Assembly: GCF_003478335.1 (NCBI RefSeq)
Contig: NZ_QUFB01000007.1
Span: 1-64,000 of the forward strand
Reading direction: 5' to 3'
Length of the DNA stretch: 64,000 nt
DNA from: Clostridium sp. AM49-4BH
GTDB taxonomy: Bacteria; Bacillota; Clostridia; Lachnospirales; Lachnospiraceae
The notes below the pieces were generated by a model, which saw nothing but the letters and a program-made list of their open reading frames with translations, had not been told where the DNA came from and ran no database searches. The translations under genes were made by a program, and so were the position numbers. Below are positions 53,354 through 64,000 of the stretch, piece by piece (position 1 is the first letter of the stretch; every line of letters begins with the position of its first letter).

Positions 53354-54202
53354 ATGGCTACACAGAACACAAAGACGAAGACGACATTAGCAGATAAAGA
53401 TAAGAAAGTATTGATGATCCTTGGTGCACTGGTGATTTTAGCGTTGGCATGGTTCTTAGGTTATCAGAAGTTTAATGAGCAGCGCGAGACAGTAGCGACA
53501 GAGAATGATCAGTTGGCGATGGAAGTGTCACAGCTTCGTGCAAAAGTATCCAAGAAAGCACAGGTAGAGGCTGATACGGAGAAGAAGAATGCCCGTACCG
53601 AGCAGGTGCTTCTTGCATATCCGTCAGAGCTTCGTACGCAGGATGCGATCAATCGCTTTGACCAGTTAGAGAAGAAAGTGAAGGGTCTTACGATCACAAC
53701 GGAGAACTTTACAATGAATCAGATCTTCTTCCAGGATGGCGCAGCATTAGAGCAAGTTGTTGCACAGAATGCAGACGACGATGCTCAGTCGAAAGATGCG
53801 AATAGTGGCAATTCGACAGCTAGTGGCAATTCGACAGCTAGTGGTAATAATGCACAGAATAGTACGAATAATACGGCTAACGCAGCAACGAATGAGGCTG
53901 CTGCTGCAGACAATGCACAGAATGCACAGTCAACCGACACCGGTAATTATACCGGATACCGTTCGGATGTAGGCATTACATTTGCTACGGATTATAAATC
54001 GTTGAAGAGCGTGTTGAACTTTATCAACAACTATTCAGAGCGAATGAATGTTTCGAATGTTAATATTTCATCCGATGAAGGATCTAAGGCATTACAGTGT
54101 ACAATGACCGTGCAGATGTTCTCAGTTGGAGGACAGGCGAAAGAGTATAAGGATCTGACATTATCCGGTGTACCACTTCGCAAAGACAATATTTTTCAGT
54201 AA
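53354..54202 (+). CDS. pilO: PilO-like pilus assembly protein
   Basis: This 282-residue protein has a short cytoplasmic start, a transmembrane helix (about residues 20-40), a coiled coil (41-85) and a ferredoxin-like C-terminal domain. A low-complexity Asn/Ala/Ser insertion (about residues 140-195, including an 18-bp tandem DNA repeat at about 53810-53845) splits the globular part. Position right after the PilM-PilN fusion and topology support PilO; sequence identity in this family is low. Confidence 0.78.
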   Translation: MATQNTKTKTTLADKDKKVLMILGALVILALAWFLGYQKFNEQRETVATENDQLAMEVSQLRAKVSKKAQVEADTEKKNARTEQVLLAYPSELRTQDAINRFDQLEKKVKGLTITTENFTMNQIFFQDGAALEQVVAQNADDDAQSKDANSGNSTASGNSTASGNNAQNSTNNTANAATNEAAAADNAQNAQSTDTGNYTGYRSDVGITFATDYKSLKSVLNFINNYSERMNVSNVNISSDEGSKALQCTMTVQMFSVGGQAKEYKDLTLSGVPLRKDNIFQ

Positions 54203-54277
54203 ATAGGTTACGCTCGGGTTTGGATGACGAATCCGGGCGTATTGGAGTAATAGTGAGACGGTAGGGGAGAAATTAGT

Positions 54278-55528
54278 ATGATCAAAAAATTATGGAAAGA
54301 GAATAAGGGTTTTACGTTGATCGAGATTGTAATAACGACGGTCGTACTTGCTACTATTTCGATCCCGTTATTGGCGTATTTCTCAGAGTCTATGCGGCAC
54401 AGTGCAAGGACCAAGCAGCAGCAGAACGCTGTTGTTGCAGCACAGGATGCTGTCGAGGAGTTAAAGAACGCTTCATTTAGTCTCGATAACGATAAGGTGG
54501 CAGACCCATCTGCGGCACCAAAGGCAAGCTGGACAGTAGCATCTCCATTGCCATCGGCGCCGGCGGCATATGATATGTACAAGAACTATACTGTTAATGG
54601 CAGTAGTTATAATGTGGTTGCACATGTCACCCCAAAGAAGTCAGTAAATAATGTTTATAATGGTTCAAATGGTCTGTATGATCGCAACCTATCGTATAGT
54701 AAGGCGATCATTCCATCGATGGATTCCAACAAAGACTTGATCTCAACAGAGACAGCACAGTATCTGTCCGATGCTAAGTTATATTACGGTGGTTTGTACT
54801 CTACATATTGTAAGGATCATAAGAATACGATTGTGAAGGATACAACGAAAGTCAATACAACGACGATCGGAAATCATTTGAAGCGTAAGATCGTTGTAGG
54901 TATTAAGCCGGGTGCATCGACCGGTAAGATCATTGCGACAGTTACATATGAGTATAGCTATGTGAAGGATGCTTCGGATGAATATCCGGATGCAATTCTT
55001 ACGGCACATCCGGATCCTTACAAAGTAGATATCGCAAAGCAGTCGATCGATGCGGATAAGTTTGAGAATATTTTTATATTCTACAAGCCGGATACGAAAA
55101 ACGATGAGGTAGAGATTAAGGGCTCAACGCTTGCATCGACATTGGGTGTGGCTAATATGAAGTTATATCTGGTGGCAGAGAATAGTGTAGCCAATTCGTT
55201 GGCAACGCCGGGAGACCGCAGCGACCCGGACATCATCGTCCGTGATATGACATATTCAATGAAAGTATCAACAGATACGAATCTGACAGGTACAGTCACA
55301 AAAGCTTACACAAACTTATGTGCAACTGGTCATGATGAGATTGCCTCGAGTGGTAATGTGTCTACGGTGATGCAAAAAGATGGTTCGGGTAATTATACGT
55401 TGATCACGACAGAGGATAGTAACCGACTGGTCGACATTACAGTATCGGTTTACAAGGATAAGGGAGGGTCTTATCCATTTGATGAGTCAGATAAATTGGC
55501 CTCAGTAGATGGCAATAAGGTTCAGTAA
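54278..55528 (+). CDS. Minor pilin with a class III signal (PilV-like)
   Basis: The 416-residue prepilin has a basic leader ending KG (cleavage before Phe12), then FTLIEIVITTVVLATISIPL with Glu at +5, as in PilV/PilW-type minor pilins. The head domain is large, about 370 residues, with no recognised fold. It is in the pilus operon, 75 bases after pilO, with a GGGGAG site. It probably belongs to the tip or initiation complex. Confidence 0.8.
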   Translation: MIKKLWKENKGFTLIEIVITTVVLATISIPLLAYFSESMRHSARTKQQQNAVVAAQDAVEELKNASFSLDNDKVADPSAAPKASWTVASPLPSAPAAYDMYKNYTVNGSSYNVVAHVTPKKSVNNVYNGSNGLYDRNLSYSKAIIPSMDSNKDLISTETAQYLSDAKLYYGGLYSTYCKDHKNTIVKDTTKVNTTTIGNHLKRKIVVGIKPGASTGKIIATVTYEYSYVKDASDEYPDAILTAHPDPYKVDIAKQSIDADKFENIFIFYKPDTKNDEVEIKGSTLASTLGVANMKLYLVAENSVANSLATPGDRSDPDIIVRDMTYSMKVSTDTNLTGTVTKAYTNLCATGHDEIASSGNVSTVMQKDGSGNYTLITTEDSNRLVDITVSVYKDKGGSYPFDESDKLASVDGNKVQ

Positions 55529-55553
55529 ATAGAAGGGAAAGGATGGAGAGCGT

Positions 55554-57899
55554 ATGAATAAGTTCAGAAAGGATGAGAGAGGATCATCGTTAGTTATGAC
55601 CATCATAGCAGCGACGTTCATTTCCCTGTTGGCAGTAGCGGTTATTTCGATGACGGTAACCAATATTAAGCTGAAACAGGCGCAGAAGAAATCTCAGACC
55701 AATTTTTATAATGCAGACTCCATCGTAGATGCGATCAAAGCGGGTGTGGAGAATGTATCAGATACGGCAGCCAGAGATGCATATGAAAGTGTATATGCAG
55801 CGTATGGTGCTGTGCGTTCCGGTTCAACGGATTCGTTGACCGGAAAGTATTCCACGAAATACTTCAATGCAGTAATCACGGCATTGTCTGAGGGAGACTG
55901 CGATATTACCACAGGCACGACAAATATGAAATATCATGATTCCGTCATCAGAGGCTTCTTGACAGAGGCACAGTCCAAATACAGTGGCGGTAATTTTGTT
56001 GATGGATATAAGAGTCACGTCAATGGTAAAGGCGATATGGAGTATGACAGTAGCGACAATAGCTTATTACTGAAGGATTTGACGGTTATAAAGACAGAGG
56101 GAGACTATCAGACAACGATTACGACAGATATTCGTGTGAACCTGCCGGAGATGAAGGCCGGTACACATTCTGAGTATTTGAATTATGCGTTGATCGCAGA
56201 TAACAAAGTAAAGATCAATGGTGGCTCCAGCGCGGCAACGATTGATGGTGACGTTTATTCCGGAACGGTTCGCAGAGATCTTCCGGGAGCCAGCCCGGAA
56301 CCAAATGTAGAAGCGGATCCGGAGGCAGGATTTGTCGTAGATAATGGCGCAACATTGAATATAAATGCTGAGAACATTATATCTCGCGGAGATATTTTGG
56401 TTCGAGGCAGATCTTATATGCGGATTAACGGTTTGAACGGCTTGGATGCCCATGTCTGGGTTGAAAATATTCAGACAAAGGCCTCTTCCACAGGAACAGC
56501 CGGTAATGTATTAAGGATCAATGCAGAAACAAATGTTTCGGATGATTTGGAGATTTGGGGAAATAATGACAATGTCACTTTTAAGAATTCTTATTGTGGT
56601 TACAACTACAACAAGGATTATAGTGCAGCGAATATTGGTAAAACATCCGATAATGCACAGTTTAGTTCTGCGATGGTGATCAATGGAAAAAATGTTACAT
56701 TAGATATACAAAGTTTATCAAAGCTGATCTTATCCGGTAAGACATTTATTTCTAAGAAGGGAAATAAAAATGAGAGTCTTGACGGTGCAGGTCCATCTTA
56801 TGCAGCAAGCAAGGATATACGTACAGGAGAGGCATTGACTGTAAAGAGTAGTCAGGTTGCCTATTATGTACCGAGCGACTATTGGAAAAAGGTTGGATCT
56901 TCCGGTCCGACATTCCCAAATGGTATTGTATTTACACCGATAGAGGGATCTGCAGATGAATATGAATTTGATGTAGAGGGATACAATGAGTTCGTTGGTG
57001 GCAATAAATTTGATGTGAGAGATTATATAGATTCTGCTATGCCGCTTGTATATTACTATCGTCATGATACGGATGTGAAGGCAGACGCCTTGACTTATTT
57101 CTATTTGAATGTGAAAGAAGAGAAACTGACGTCCTTCTATCAGACATATGCAAAGTGCAGTCCGGATTATGCGATCCTTAAGGATGTCAATGCAAAGTAT
57201 ATGTCATCGACAGGAATAAAGTTTAACGGTGGTGCCGGAGTATTTTGTGCGACCGGTAATATATTGTATCGTGATGGTGCATCCGGTCAGGAGAAGATCG
57301 AGATCGGTGATGAGTCACCGGGCGCTGAGGGTGCAGTAGTTCGCAGCTATGCAGCAGAGAAAAGTAAAGAATATATGTCATTGCAGATGTCGCTGACATC
57401 CGATTATGATTTATCCTTAAAGTCTCCACAGTATCGTTTGTCAGATAATTACAGCGATGTATATACGAAGAAGGGTATCACAAATACTTCATCGGATAAG
57501 ACAAATTTATTTGCAGTACTTCTCGACGAAGGTAAGATTGCTGATTATGAGAGCAAGAGTTCATCAAATCCAAAGCTTCCGTCGAATAGTATTATCGTTG
57601 TGAAGAAGGGCGATTATACTTGGAACGGCTCTGAGGAAGGTGGAATCATTGTTGCAACCGGTAATGTTAAGTTGGAGAAAAACTTCAAGGGACTGATCAT
57701 TGCTGGTGGAGACATTGAATTTAGCGGTGCTACTAAGGTTATAGCGGATTCCGACCGTCTTGAAAAGATTTTTGATAACGACACAATTATTTACAATATG
57801 TTTAGTAAGTATTTCCGTAAGACGATCGCATCATCTATTGCCAAAGATGATAGCAGCGGAGATAACGGTATTTGCTATGAGAACTGGAAGAAGAATTAA
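55554..57899 (+). CDS. Large PilX/GspK-like minor pilin
   Basis: This 781-residue protein has a leader ending RG (cleavage before Ser11) and a hydrophobic segment SSLVMTIIAATFISLLAVAVI that lacks Glu at +5, like GspK/PilX tip proteins. The long head contains a stretch of short repeats (ALIADNKVKINGGSSAATIDG; NIISRGDILVRGRSYMRING) suggestive of a beta-solenoid, as in polymer-forming PilX proteins. It is 25 bases after the preceding minor pilin. A surface or tip role is inferred. Confidence 0.75.
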   Translation: MNKFRKDERGSSLVMTIIAATFISLLAVAVISMTVTNIKLKQAQKKSQTNFYNADSIVDAIKAGVENVSDTAARDAYESVYAAYGAVRSGSTDSLTGKYSTKYFNAVITALSEGDCDITTGTTNMKYHDSVIRGFLTEAQSKYSGGNFVDGYKSHVNGKGDMEYDSSDNSLLLKDLTVIKTEGDYQTTITTDIRVNLPEMKAGTHSEYLNYALIADNKVKINGGSSAATIDGDVYSGTVRRDLPGASPEPNVEADPEAGFVVDNGATLNINAENIISRGDILVRGRSYMRINGLNGLDAHVWVENIQTKASSTGTAGNVLRINAETNVSDDLEIWGNNDNVTFKNSYCGYNYNKDYSAANIGKTSDNAQFSSAMVINGKNVTLDIQSLSKLILSGKTFISKKGNKNESLDGAGPSYAASKDIRTGEALTVKSSQVAYYVPSDYWKKVGSSGPTFPNGIVFTPIEGSADEYEFDVEGYNEFVGGNKFDVRDYIDSAMPLVYYYRHDTDVKADALTYFYLNVKEEKLTSFYQTYAKCSPDYAILKDVNAKYMSSTGIKFNGGAGVFCATGNILYRDGASGQEKIEIGDESPGAEGAVVRSYAAEKSKEYMSLQMSLTSDYDLSLKSPQYRLSDNYSDVYTKKGITNTSSDKTNLFAVLLDEGKIADYESKSSSNPKLPSNSIIVVKKGDYTWNGSEEGGIIVATGNVKLEKNFKGLIIAGGDIEFSGATKVIADSDRLEKIFDNDTIIYNMFSKYFRKTIASSIAKDDSSGDNGICYENWKKN

Positions 57900-57916
57900 A
57901 ATAGGAGGTGATGGAG

Positions 57917-58483
57917 ATGCAAAGAGGTAGCAGAGATGAGAGAGGTTTCACGATGGTGGAAATGATCATCACGATTGCAATTATGGCGATTCTGGCGGGG
58001 ATTATCGGAGGTGCATATTCGATCATCAAGTCTGGAAATGCATCAAAATCGACATCCAGATTTTTGGGAAGGTTGGATACCACGCAGGTAGAAAACATGA
58101 CCAAGAAGGGAACCACCTATTTGTATTTATTTAAGGACAGCGATGGGGTACAGACATTGATGTACAATGATGGTACAGACACAGGACTTAACTCTCAGAG
58201 TGATGTGATCGCTCATAAGGCGGATGGAGTTGTAACAGATATTGCCGGTTCCGGTGTGGATTTTACAGCGACATCAGGTAGCAATTCTGTGAATAGTAAA
58301 GATACATCGGATTTGGTAATTAAGATTTCTTTTGATAAGGCGAGCGGAGCATTCAAATGCTGTAAAAAGGCAGATGATGCTGCAGGAAGCACTTTTTATA
58401 AAGAAATTTCATTTAAGGGACGCGGTACTACTTCCTATGGAGTAAAGCTTGTAAAAGATACCGGCAAACATATGCAGGGATAG
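57917..58483 (+). CDS. Minor pilin, short
   Basis: This 188-residue prepilin has a leader ending RG before Phe11 and FTMVEMIITIAIMAILAGII with Glu at +5. The head is small. AGGAGGTGATG at 57903-57913 and 8-base spacing support the ATG at 57917 over earlier GTG and ATG codons. It sits between the PilX-like and PilW-like genes. Confidence 0.85.
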   Translation: MQRGSRDERGFTMVEMIITIAIMAILAGIIGGAYSIIKSGNASKSTSRFLGRLDTTQVENMTKKGTTYLYLFKDSDGVQTLMYNDGTDTGLNSQSDVIAHKADGVVTDIAGSGVDFTATSGSNSVNSKDTSDLVIKISFDKASGAFKCCKKADDAAGSTFYKEISFKGRGTTSYGVKLVKDTGKHMQG

Positions 58484-58495
58484 GAAGGGGGATGA

Positions 58496-59089
58496 ATGAT
58501 GCGACGCAAAGATGAAAATGGTTTTACATTAGTAGAACTTGTAATATCAATGGGAATGTTTTCTATTGTAATGCTTGCGATCATGTTTTTTCTGACCGCA
58601 GGAACAAAAAGTTACGGACATTCCAAAAGTGAGTTGAATCTGCAGATGGAATCGCAGATGTTACTCAATCAGATACGTGATATCACGTATTCATCCAATT
58701 ATGCCAAATATGACAGCACACATAAGGCGTTGATCTTATATGATGTGGATAAGGTCCCGGCACCGACACCATCTGCAGGAGCAACTGCAGCACCGGTGGC
58801 AACAGCAGCACCGGCACCGACGAAGACAGCAAAGGTGACGATAGTATATTTGGTTGATGATAAGCTGTATTTACGCAAGGATCTAGATCCTACAGCGGTG
58901 GATGCTGCGTCACTGACAACAACCTGTGTTGCTATGGATGATTTCCTTTTTAGCAGATATATGCAGGACTTTAAGGCGACTATTAAGAAGAATGATGTGC
59001 AGCTTACGATGAAGATGAAAAATGGTAAGAGCAAGTACGAGTTGAATGAAGGAATTACAATTCGTAATGGCTGGATCACATATCCGTGA
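58496..59089 (+). CDS. PilW-like minor pilin with Pro/Ala/Thr insert
   Basis: This 197-residue prepilin has a leader ending NG before Phe10, FTLVELVISMGMFSIVMLAI with Glu at +5, and a globular domain interrupted by a Pro/Ala/Thr-rich stretch (about residues 86-110). It is 12 bases after the preceding minor pilin and shares the operon. The PilW label rests on order and on the long helix after the signal. Confidence 0.78.
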   Translation: MMRRKDENGFTLVELVISMGMFSIVMLAIMFFLTAGTKSYGHSKSELNLQMESQMLLNQIRDITYSSNYAKYDSTHKALILYDVDKVPAPTPSAGATAAPVATAAPAPTKTAKVTIVYLVDDKLYLRKDLDPTAVDAASLTTTCVAMDDFLFSRYMQDFKATIKKNDVQLTMKMKNGKSKYELNEGITIRNGWITYP

Positions 59090-59203
59090 TCATAGTATGA
59101 CAGCATTGTAGAGACTTATGATATTGTCCTTTCGTTAGAAGGGGCAATAGACAGATGGATGATACATAGTATAAAGGTAGATAGGTAGAATGGAGGGCTT
59201 ACT

Positions 59204-62200
59204 ATGAGCAAGAGGAGACCAAAGACAAGTCTGGTCAATTTGTTGCGTAATAAGAAAACAGCTATAGCAGCAGCAGTATGCGTGGTTGTTGCCATGGGTG
59301 CATATGTTGGCGTACATATGTACAATTCGCATGCAGAAGATACCCAAATTGGTCAGATGCGTGGTGTGATCAACGACATTAGTGAGATCAAAGGGAAGAA
59401 GAGCGGTGCAAAGCGTACCATGGGTATAGGAGCCGGGGAACTTGGTTCTGCAGAGAATCCTTTTGTTTATCTTGAGATCGTGCCTTGGCAGGGTGTTGGT
59501 AATATCAGTTATTGCGTAACCGGCTGTCAGGCTGTCGATATTGAGAAAGTATCTCAGCACAATAACATTGGTGGTAGCCTTTATGTGAATAAAGGATATG
59601 GAATCATTTGCGATTATGCATTCCCGGAGGAGAATTATCCGGGTAAAGACGGTGCGGCTGAATACAATGGCTCTCAGGTAAGAGTCCCTTGGAAGCTGAC
59701 GTCAGATGAAAAAACAGTTTATGGTTACTATGAGAAGGTAAATCCGGGACAGCATCTGAAAGGTAATCTGAAGCCTACCTTTGTCATTGACGAGGCTAAG
59801 ACGGCTGCCAATGGAGGCGAACATCCGGTATTCCGTCAGGCTCATGTGGATGAGAAAGCACAGTATATTTGGGTTTCTATGTCAGATTCACAGGATGCAG
59901 GATATAAAAATCATAAAGCAACCGAAAATGTGAAGTTTGCCAGTGGTACGACAGCAGCAGTGATGAATTCCAAATACAAAGTTGGTGATCGTGAGTATAC
60001 GTCACGTACCGGTCAGGTTATCAGTATCAGACACAGTGGGAAAATGGTATTGATATTGGAACAACGAAGATGTATTTCTATGACGATTTTCTTCGTTACA
60101 GTTTGAGATTACGTTCCCGTTATGAGGTGGAGAATTATAATATCGTCTTTAAGACGATTGAACCATGGGAGTTAAATGAGCATCCGGAATGGCTGGATTA
60201 TGCAGATATGATCTATATGCATAAGAGCGATGAGGATGGTGCTGCTATCAGACATTATCAAGCTGCGTTGCAGCAGGATCCGGATGGCAGTAAGGGTATA
60301 TTGCATTATGATACGTCGAAATCTAAAAATGCAGAGGGAGCTACATTTGGTAAGTACGGAAATGGCGAGTACAAAGATAAGCAGAATGATATTACCTTTG
60401 AAATTGCTTTGAAAATGTTCTATAAGGCGAACAAATTGGAACAGTACAAAGGAACGCAAAAGTGTTCTACAGATAGTAATCTGAAAATGAATTATGCACC
60501 GGTTATTATGCCGACAACATTTTATCAGGTGAGCTCTGCGGATGGATATGACGCAAAATCAGTTAACATGTCTCGTCTTGACTGGGAGACAATGAAGCCG
60601 AAGAAAAATTCAGGATATACGGCTACGGGATACAACAATAATATATATAAGTTCTGTGTTATGGATCTGTTAATGGACCAGAAGAACTTTTATAATATGT
60701 TCCTTCGTAATCGTGTTGCGACGGGTACCTCTGTAGTTGATAAGACAACCGGTGAGGTTACACCATTTACCGGAGATGCGAGAAGTTACTGGCATCCACA
60801 TACATTCCTGCCAATACAGGATTTGTGGCCGGCTTACATTAAGAAGTATGGCTTGAATATGGGGCAGGGTGGCACCGCTCCAATGAACTTTGAGGGCAAC
60901 CTTGGTGTTTTGAACAATACGATGTTCTACAACTCCAACATGATGCTTAACTCTCTTGCCAATACGATTAACAGTGATACAAACAATCCGTATATGGGAC
61001 AGGTATTTGATTATTATAACAAGAAGAAGGAGCATAAAGATAAGGTTACTTCATTGGATATCATTCATTATCTGTTGAACTATGATAAGTCTGATTCGGG
61101 AAATAACGGTAAAGATGGTGCTATTGAGATCTTAGATATAGAGCCATGTAGTGATTTCTCGAAGATGACATTGGATTACTTGTACTTACTGTTCCCGGAG
61201 AGTGATCAATATTCGTTTGACGATGATTCGTTTAACATTACGCATATGACGACCGCTGAGTTAAACGGCAGTAAGGAAGACCTTTCGAAGTATGACTTGA
61301 TCTACTTCGGCGATTCGACCGGTAAGCTGAATTCTACAGCATCATCGATCAAGTATACCGGTGATAAAAATCAGTGGGGCGGTTATAACGAGTATAATTA
61401 TAGTTATGATGCACCTGCGTATAATGATAGCTCCAATAATGGGGAGATATTCCTGCATACAGGTGATCTGGTTAAGGGTGAGGATGGCGATAAATATCGC
61501 TTGTCCGGTAATGACTTGACTAGCATTTCATCCAAGGCACTACAGAAATATGTGAAGTCCGGTAAGGCAATGTTATTGCCGGATGTATTGCATATGGGGG
61601 ATTTCTCTAATAACAGTGCTTATGCAAAAATTGTAAGCAAGAAATCTAACACACGCAAGTTTTTGCAGGCAGTTGGAGACAGTAAGAACGTATTCTCCAC
61701 TTCCGCGATCACATCAAGCAATTTGATCAGCTTTGCACCAAAGAGTGCAACGGTGAAGATTACGGACACACCGCCAATTTATAATAACCCTTCCGATACC
61801 ACAGAGGTAAAGGATGAGAGCACCGGTGCAGAGAGTACCGTAAATAAGACAGCGATCGAAAAGGACAGCGATGGCAAGTATAAACTGAAATTCACGTTTA
61901 AGATCGGTTATGCTTCCAAGAAACAGGAATATGCAGTGCGATTGCTGGTAGATAAGAATGGCGATGGTGTTATTTCGGATAATGAGACCGGCGCAGATGT
62001 TATGGACAGTTGGAACAGCACCGTATCTGCCGGACAGACATTCTCGTCCGGTACAATGGATGATGAAGGTAATGAAGAACCGGCAGAGTATAACGTAGCC
62101 TTTACCATTCCGGAAGAGCAGACAAATGGTCCGATCGCTTGGAGATTTACGGTATACAATACCGCAAATGAAAACATTTACTATCAGGTATCCGGAATTT

Positions 62201-64000
62201 CCTTATACAAAGGTGATGAGAAAGATGGGGAGGCAGTAATACCTGAGGTTAAGGTATTACAGATCGTTTCCGATGATAAGAAAGATACCGCTGTCGATCT
62301 GGAAAGCGGCAATGCAGAGCTTTTTAAGAAGTATGCAAAACTGGATGATTACAAGATCAACGTAACAACCATTACGTTATCCGAATATCTCAAGCATTTT
62401 GCAGAGGTTAATGCAAGCGACTATAAGGGGGATAAGACAACGAGAACATTATTCTCGCAGTCGGGAGATAATTTCTATTATCCGATGGATTATATGGATT
62501 ATCATATCTTCTTGTTTAGTTGTGGCGCCGATCTGCAGAAAGCAAGCAACAAGGATGGAGCCGTGGCATTTGCAGCCTGGGTATCTAAGAATGACAAGAG
62601 TGTGATCTATACAGATAACTTGATCAATGCCGGAACATCGAACGGTGAGAACCGCAAGATGCTTAAGGATACCAGCGGACTTAGCCGATATACGTCCAAA
62701 GATGAGACGACTTCAAGCTATAATGATACTGCTACAGGCGCAGATGGCGAGAAGCTTACGTCGAAAGATTATACGGAGTTAGAATACACGTATGATCAGG
62801 CAACGTTGAAAGGTACGACAGCGAACAGTTATCTGGCATACAAGAATGGTAAGTGGACGGATGTAAAGGGTCAGAAATTGACATACGCCGACGATCATCA
62901 GCAGAAGACCACGAAGGGTTCTAGAGCAAACAATGGTACGGTATGTAATTATCCGTATACGATCGGTGAGAGCTTGTCCCTGACCGGTGCCAGAGCGCAG
63001 GATTATCAGTTGAATCTTGAGATACCGGATGCTGATGTATGGTATTGTCTTGGTGATAATCAGGGCAGAGGTGCAGCAGCAGGTAAGTTGAATACGTACT
63101 ATGCAATGTCACCAAACGATGCAGCGAATAACTATTACTTGTATAATGTTGCGAATGTATTTTACGATGCAATTGATCTGGAGAATACGACCAAAGATCA
63201 GGAGATGCAGTTGTTTATCAATACCTTGATCGGGGCATATGAGTTCTCCTATGGTACACCGTATGTAACGGTGGATAAAGTTACTAAGATCAATGGAGAT
63301 GCAGAGAAGTTAGTTGAAGACAAAGTAGAAGTTGCAGAGAGAAATTACTCCTTTGAAGTATCGGCAGGCGAGAAAGAAGTTAAGACGCTCATGTTCAAAG
63401 AGTATTTGAAACAGGAGAAGAACAATGTTGTTCATTCTGCAAAACCGGCAGCTTCCGCAGAACCTTCCGCAGAGCCGACAGAGGAGCCAAAGCCTACGAC
63501 AACGCCGGCACCGGTAACTGTGTGGGAGAATACAACGGGTGGATCCGGTAATACGTTCTCCTCTAACGTGAATGATCAAAACAGTTGGCTGAAAGATTTA
63601 GATAATAATGCTATTGTACAGTTTACTTATACGTGTACGATGGAATTAGACCCAACAACACCGGTATGGGATGTTTATGGTGGATATAGCAAGAATGAGT
63701 GGACGAAGTGTGATACTCATTGGACTGCATGTGTTGGTGATTCTGAGAACGCAACAGAGATTCAGATCTTACAGATGACAGTAAAGGATATGAAAGAGAT
63801 GCTTGGTGTAAGGTCCCAGGATGATATTGATGTCTTTAAACTGTGTCCATACAACAATAATCGACCGGAAGTGAAATTGCTGTCCGTGAAGCTGTATGCG
63901 GCGGATTACGATGGCGATTATGATAGTGGCAACAATGATCCAAAGAAGCCGAAGGTAGATAAGGTAAGGAAAAAAGATGTGTTTGGTGACAGTGACACGC
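59204..64000 (+). CDS. Giant secreted DUF5057-like protein (one-base deletion, runs off the window)
   Basis: At least 1,599 residues are encoded, open to the last base. An N-terminal membrane helix (about 22-42) anchors or exports it. The segment ENPFVYLEIVPWQGVGNIS near residue 85 and EILDIEPCSDFSKMTLDYLY near 640 resemble DUF5057, a family of very large Firmicute surface proteins. The frame breaks at about 60031: adding one A to AGAC restores SIRTQWENGIDIGTTKMYFYDD and an uninterrupted frame. A Pro/Ala/Glu/Thr-rich linker occurs near residue 1420. Its place at the end of the pilus operon suggests a surface adhesin or assembly partner; the role is unproved. Confidence 0.75.

Overview
The window looks like the chromosome of a low-to-mid GC Firmicute of the order Clostridia, most likely a Lachnospiraceae member (Roseburia/Coprococcus/Eubacterium type). 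The reasons are AGGAGG-type ribosome sites, sigma-A promoters, a clostridial division cluster, a type 1B PyrK/PyrD pair, a DUF5057-like protein and a complete Gram-positive type IV pilus locus. No plasmid or prophage backbone is visible.

Layout. 1-12.1 kb: lgt, then a division and cell wall (dcw) cluster of mraZ, rsmH, ftsL, two tandem class B penicillin-binding proteins, murD, ftsW, divIB and ftsZ. It has a clear MraZ-box promoter and an unusual leader of four 32-bp repeats. 12.1-17.1 kb: a CPBP membrane protease, a LacI-sensor/GGDEF diguanylate cyclase, and an alpha-amylase fused to a flavin reductase. 17.1-26.1 kb: hisS (reverse), asd, a degenerate Nudix gene, pyrC-pyrF-pyrK-pyrD-pyrE, a 50-residue membrane peptide and a FliB-like CxxxCC protein. 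26.2-29.8 kb: a three-gene operon of a P-loop-degenerate MinD/CpaE-like protein and two beta-helix proteins, function unknown. 29.8-36.8 kb: a CNNM/CBS transporter (reverse), a zinc-type ABC transporter followed by a methionine synthase/MTHFR fusion, and an asymmetric ABC-F ATPase. 36.8-41.8 kb: two identical tRNA-Gln(CUG) genes flanking an Rpn nuclease gene, then a GH13 debranching-like protein that has lost its catalytic residues, and small genes. 41.8-45.5 kb: an AT-rich island with a YgiT zinc-finger gene and an AAA ATPase/subtilase pair resembling the IetAS anti-phage system. 45.6-64 kb: a type IV pilus operon (pilB, pilT, pilC, pilA, pilD, pilM-pilN fusion, pilO, four pilin-like proteins) ending in a giant secreted protein that runs off the window.

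Six genes (murD, asd, pyrC, pyrE, pilB and the last giant gene) are each interrupted by one missing base, four of them in a run of three identical bases. Several are essential single-copy genes and each restores perfectly with one inserted base, so I read these as sequencing or assembly errors and annotate the genes as whole.

The best candidates for biology worth following up are the IetAS-like island, the CpaE-like/beta-helix operon, the catalytically dead GH13 protein, the amylase-flavin reductase fusion, and the tandem hairpin repeats in the mraZ leader.
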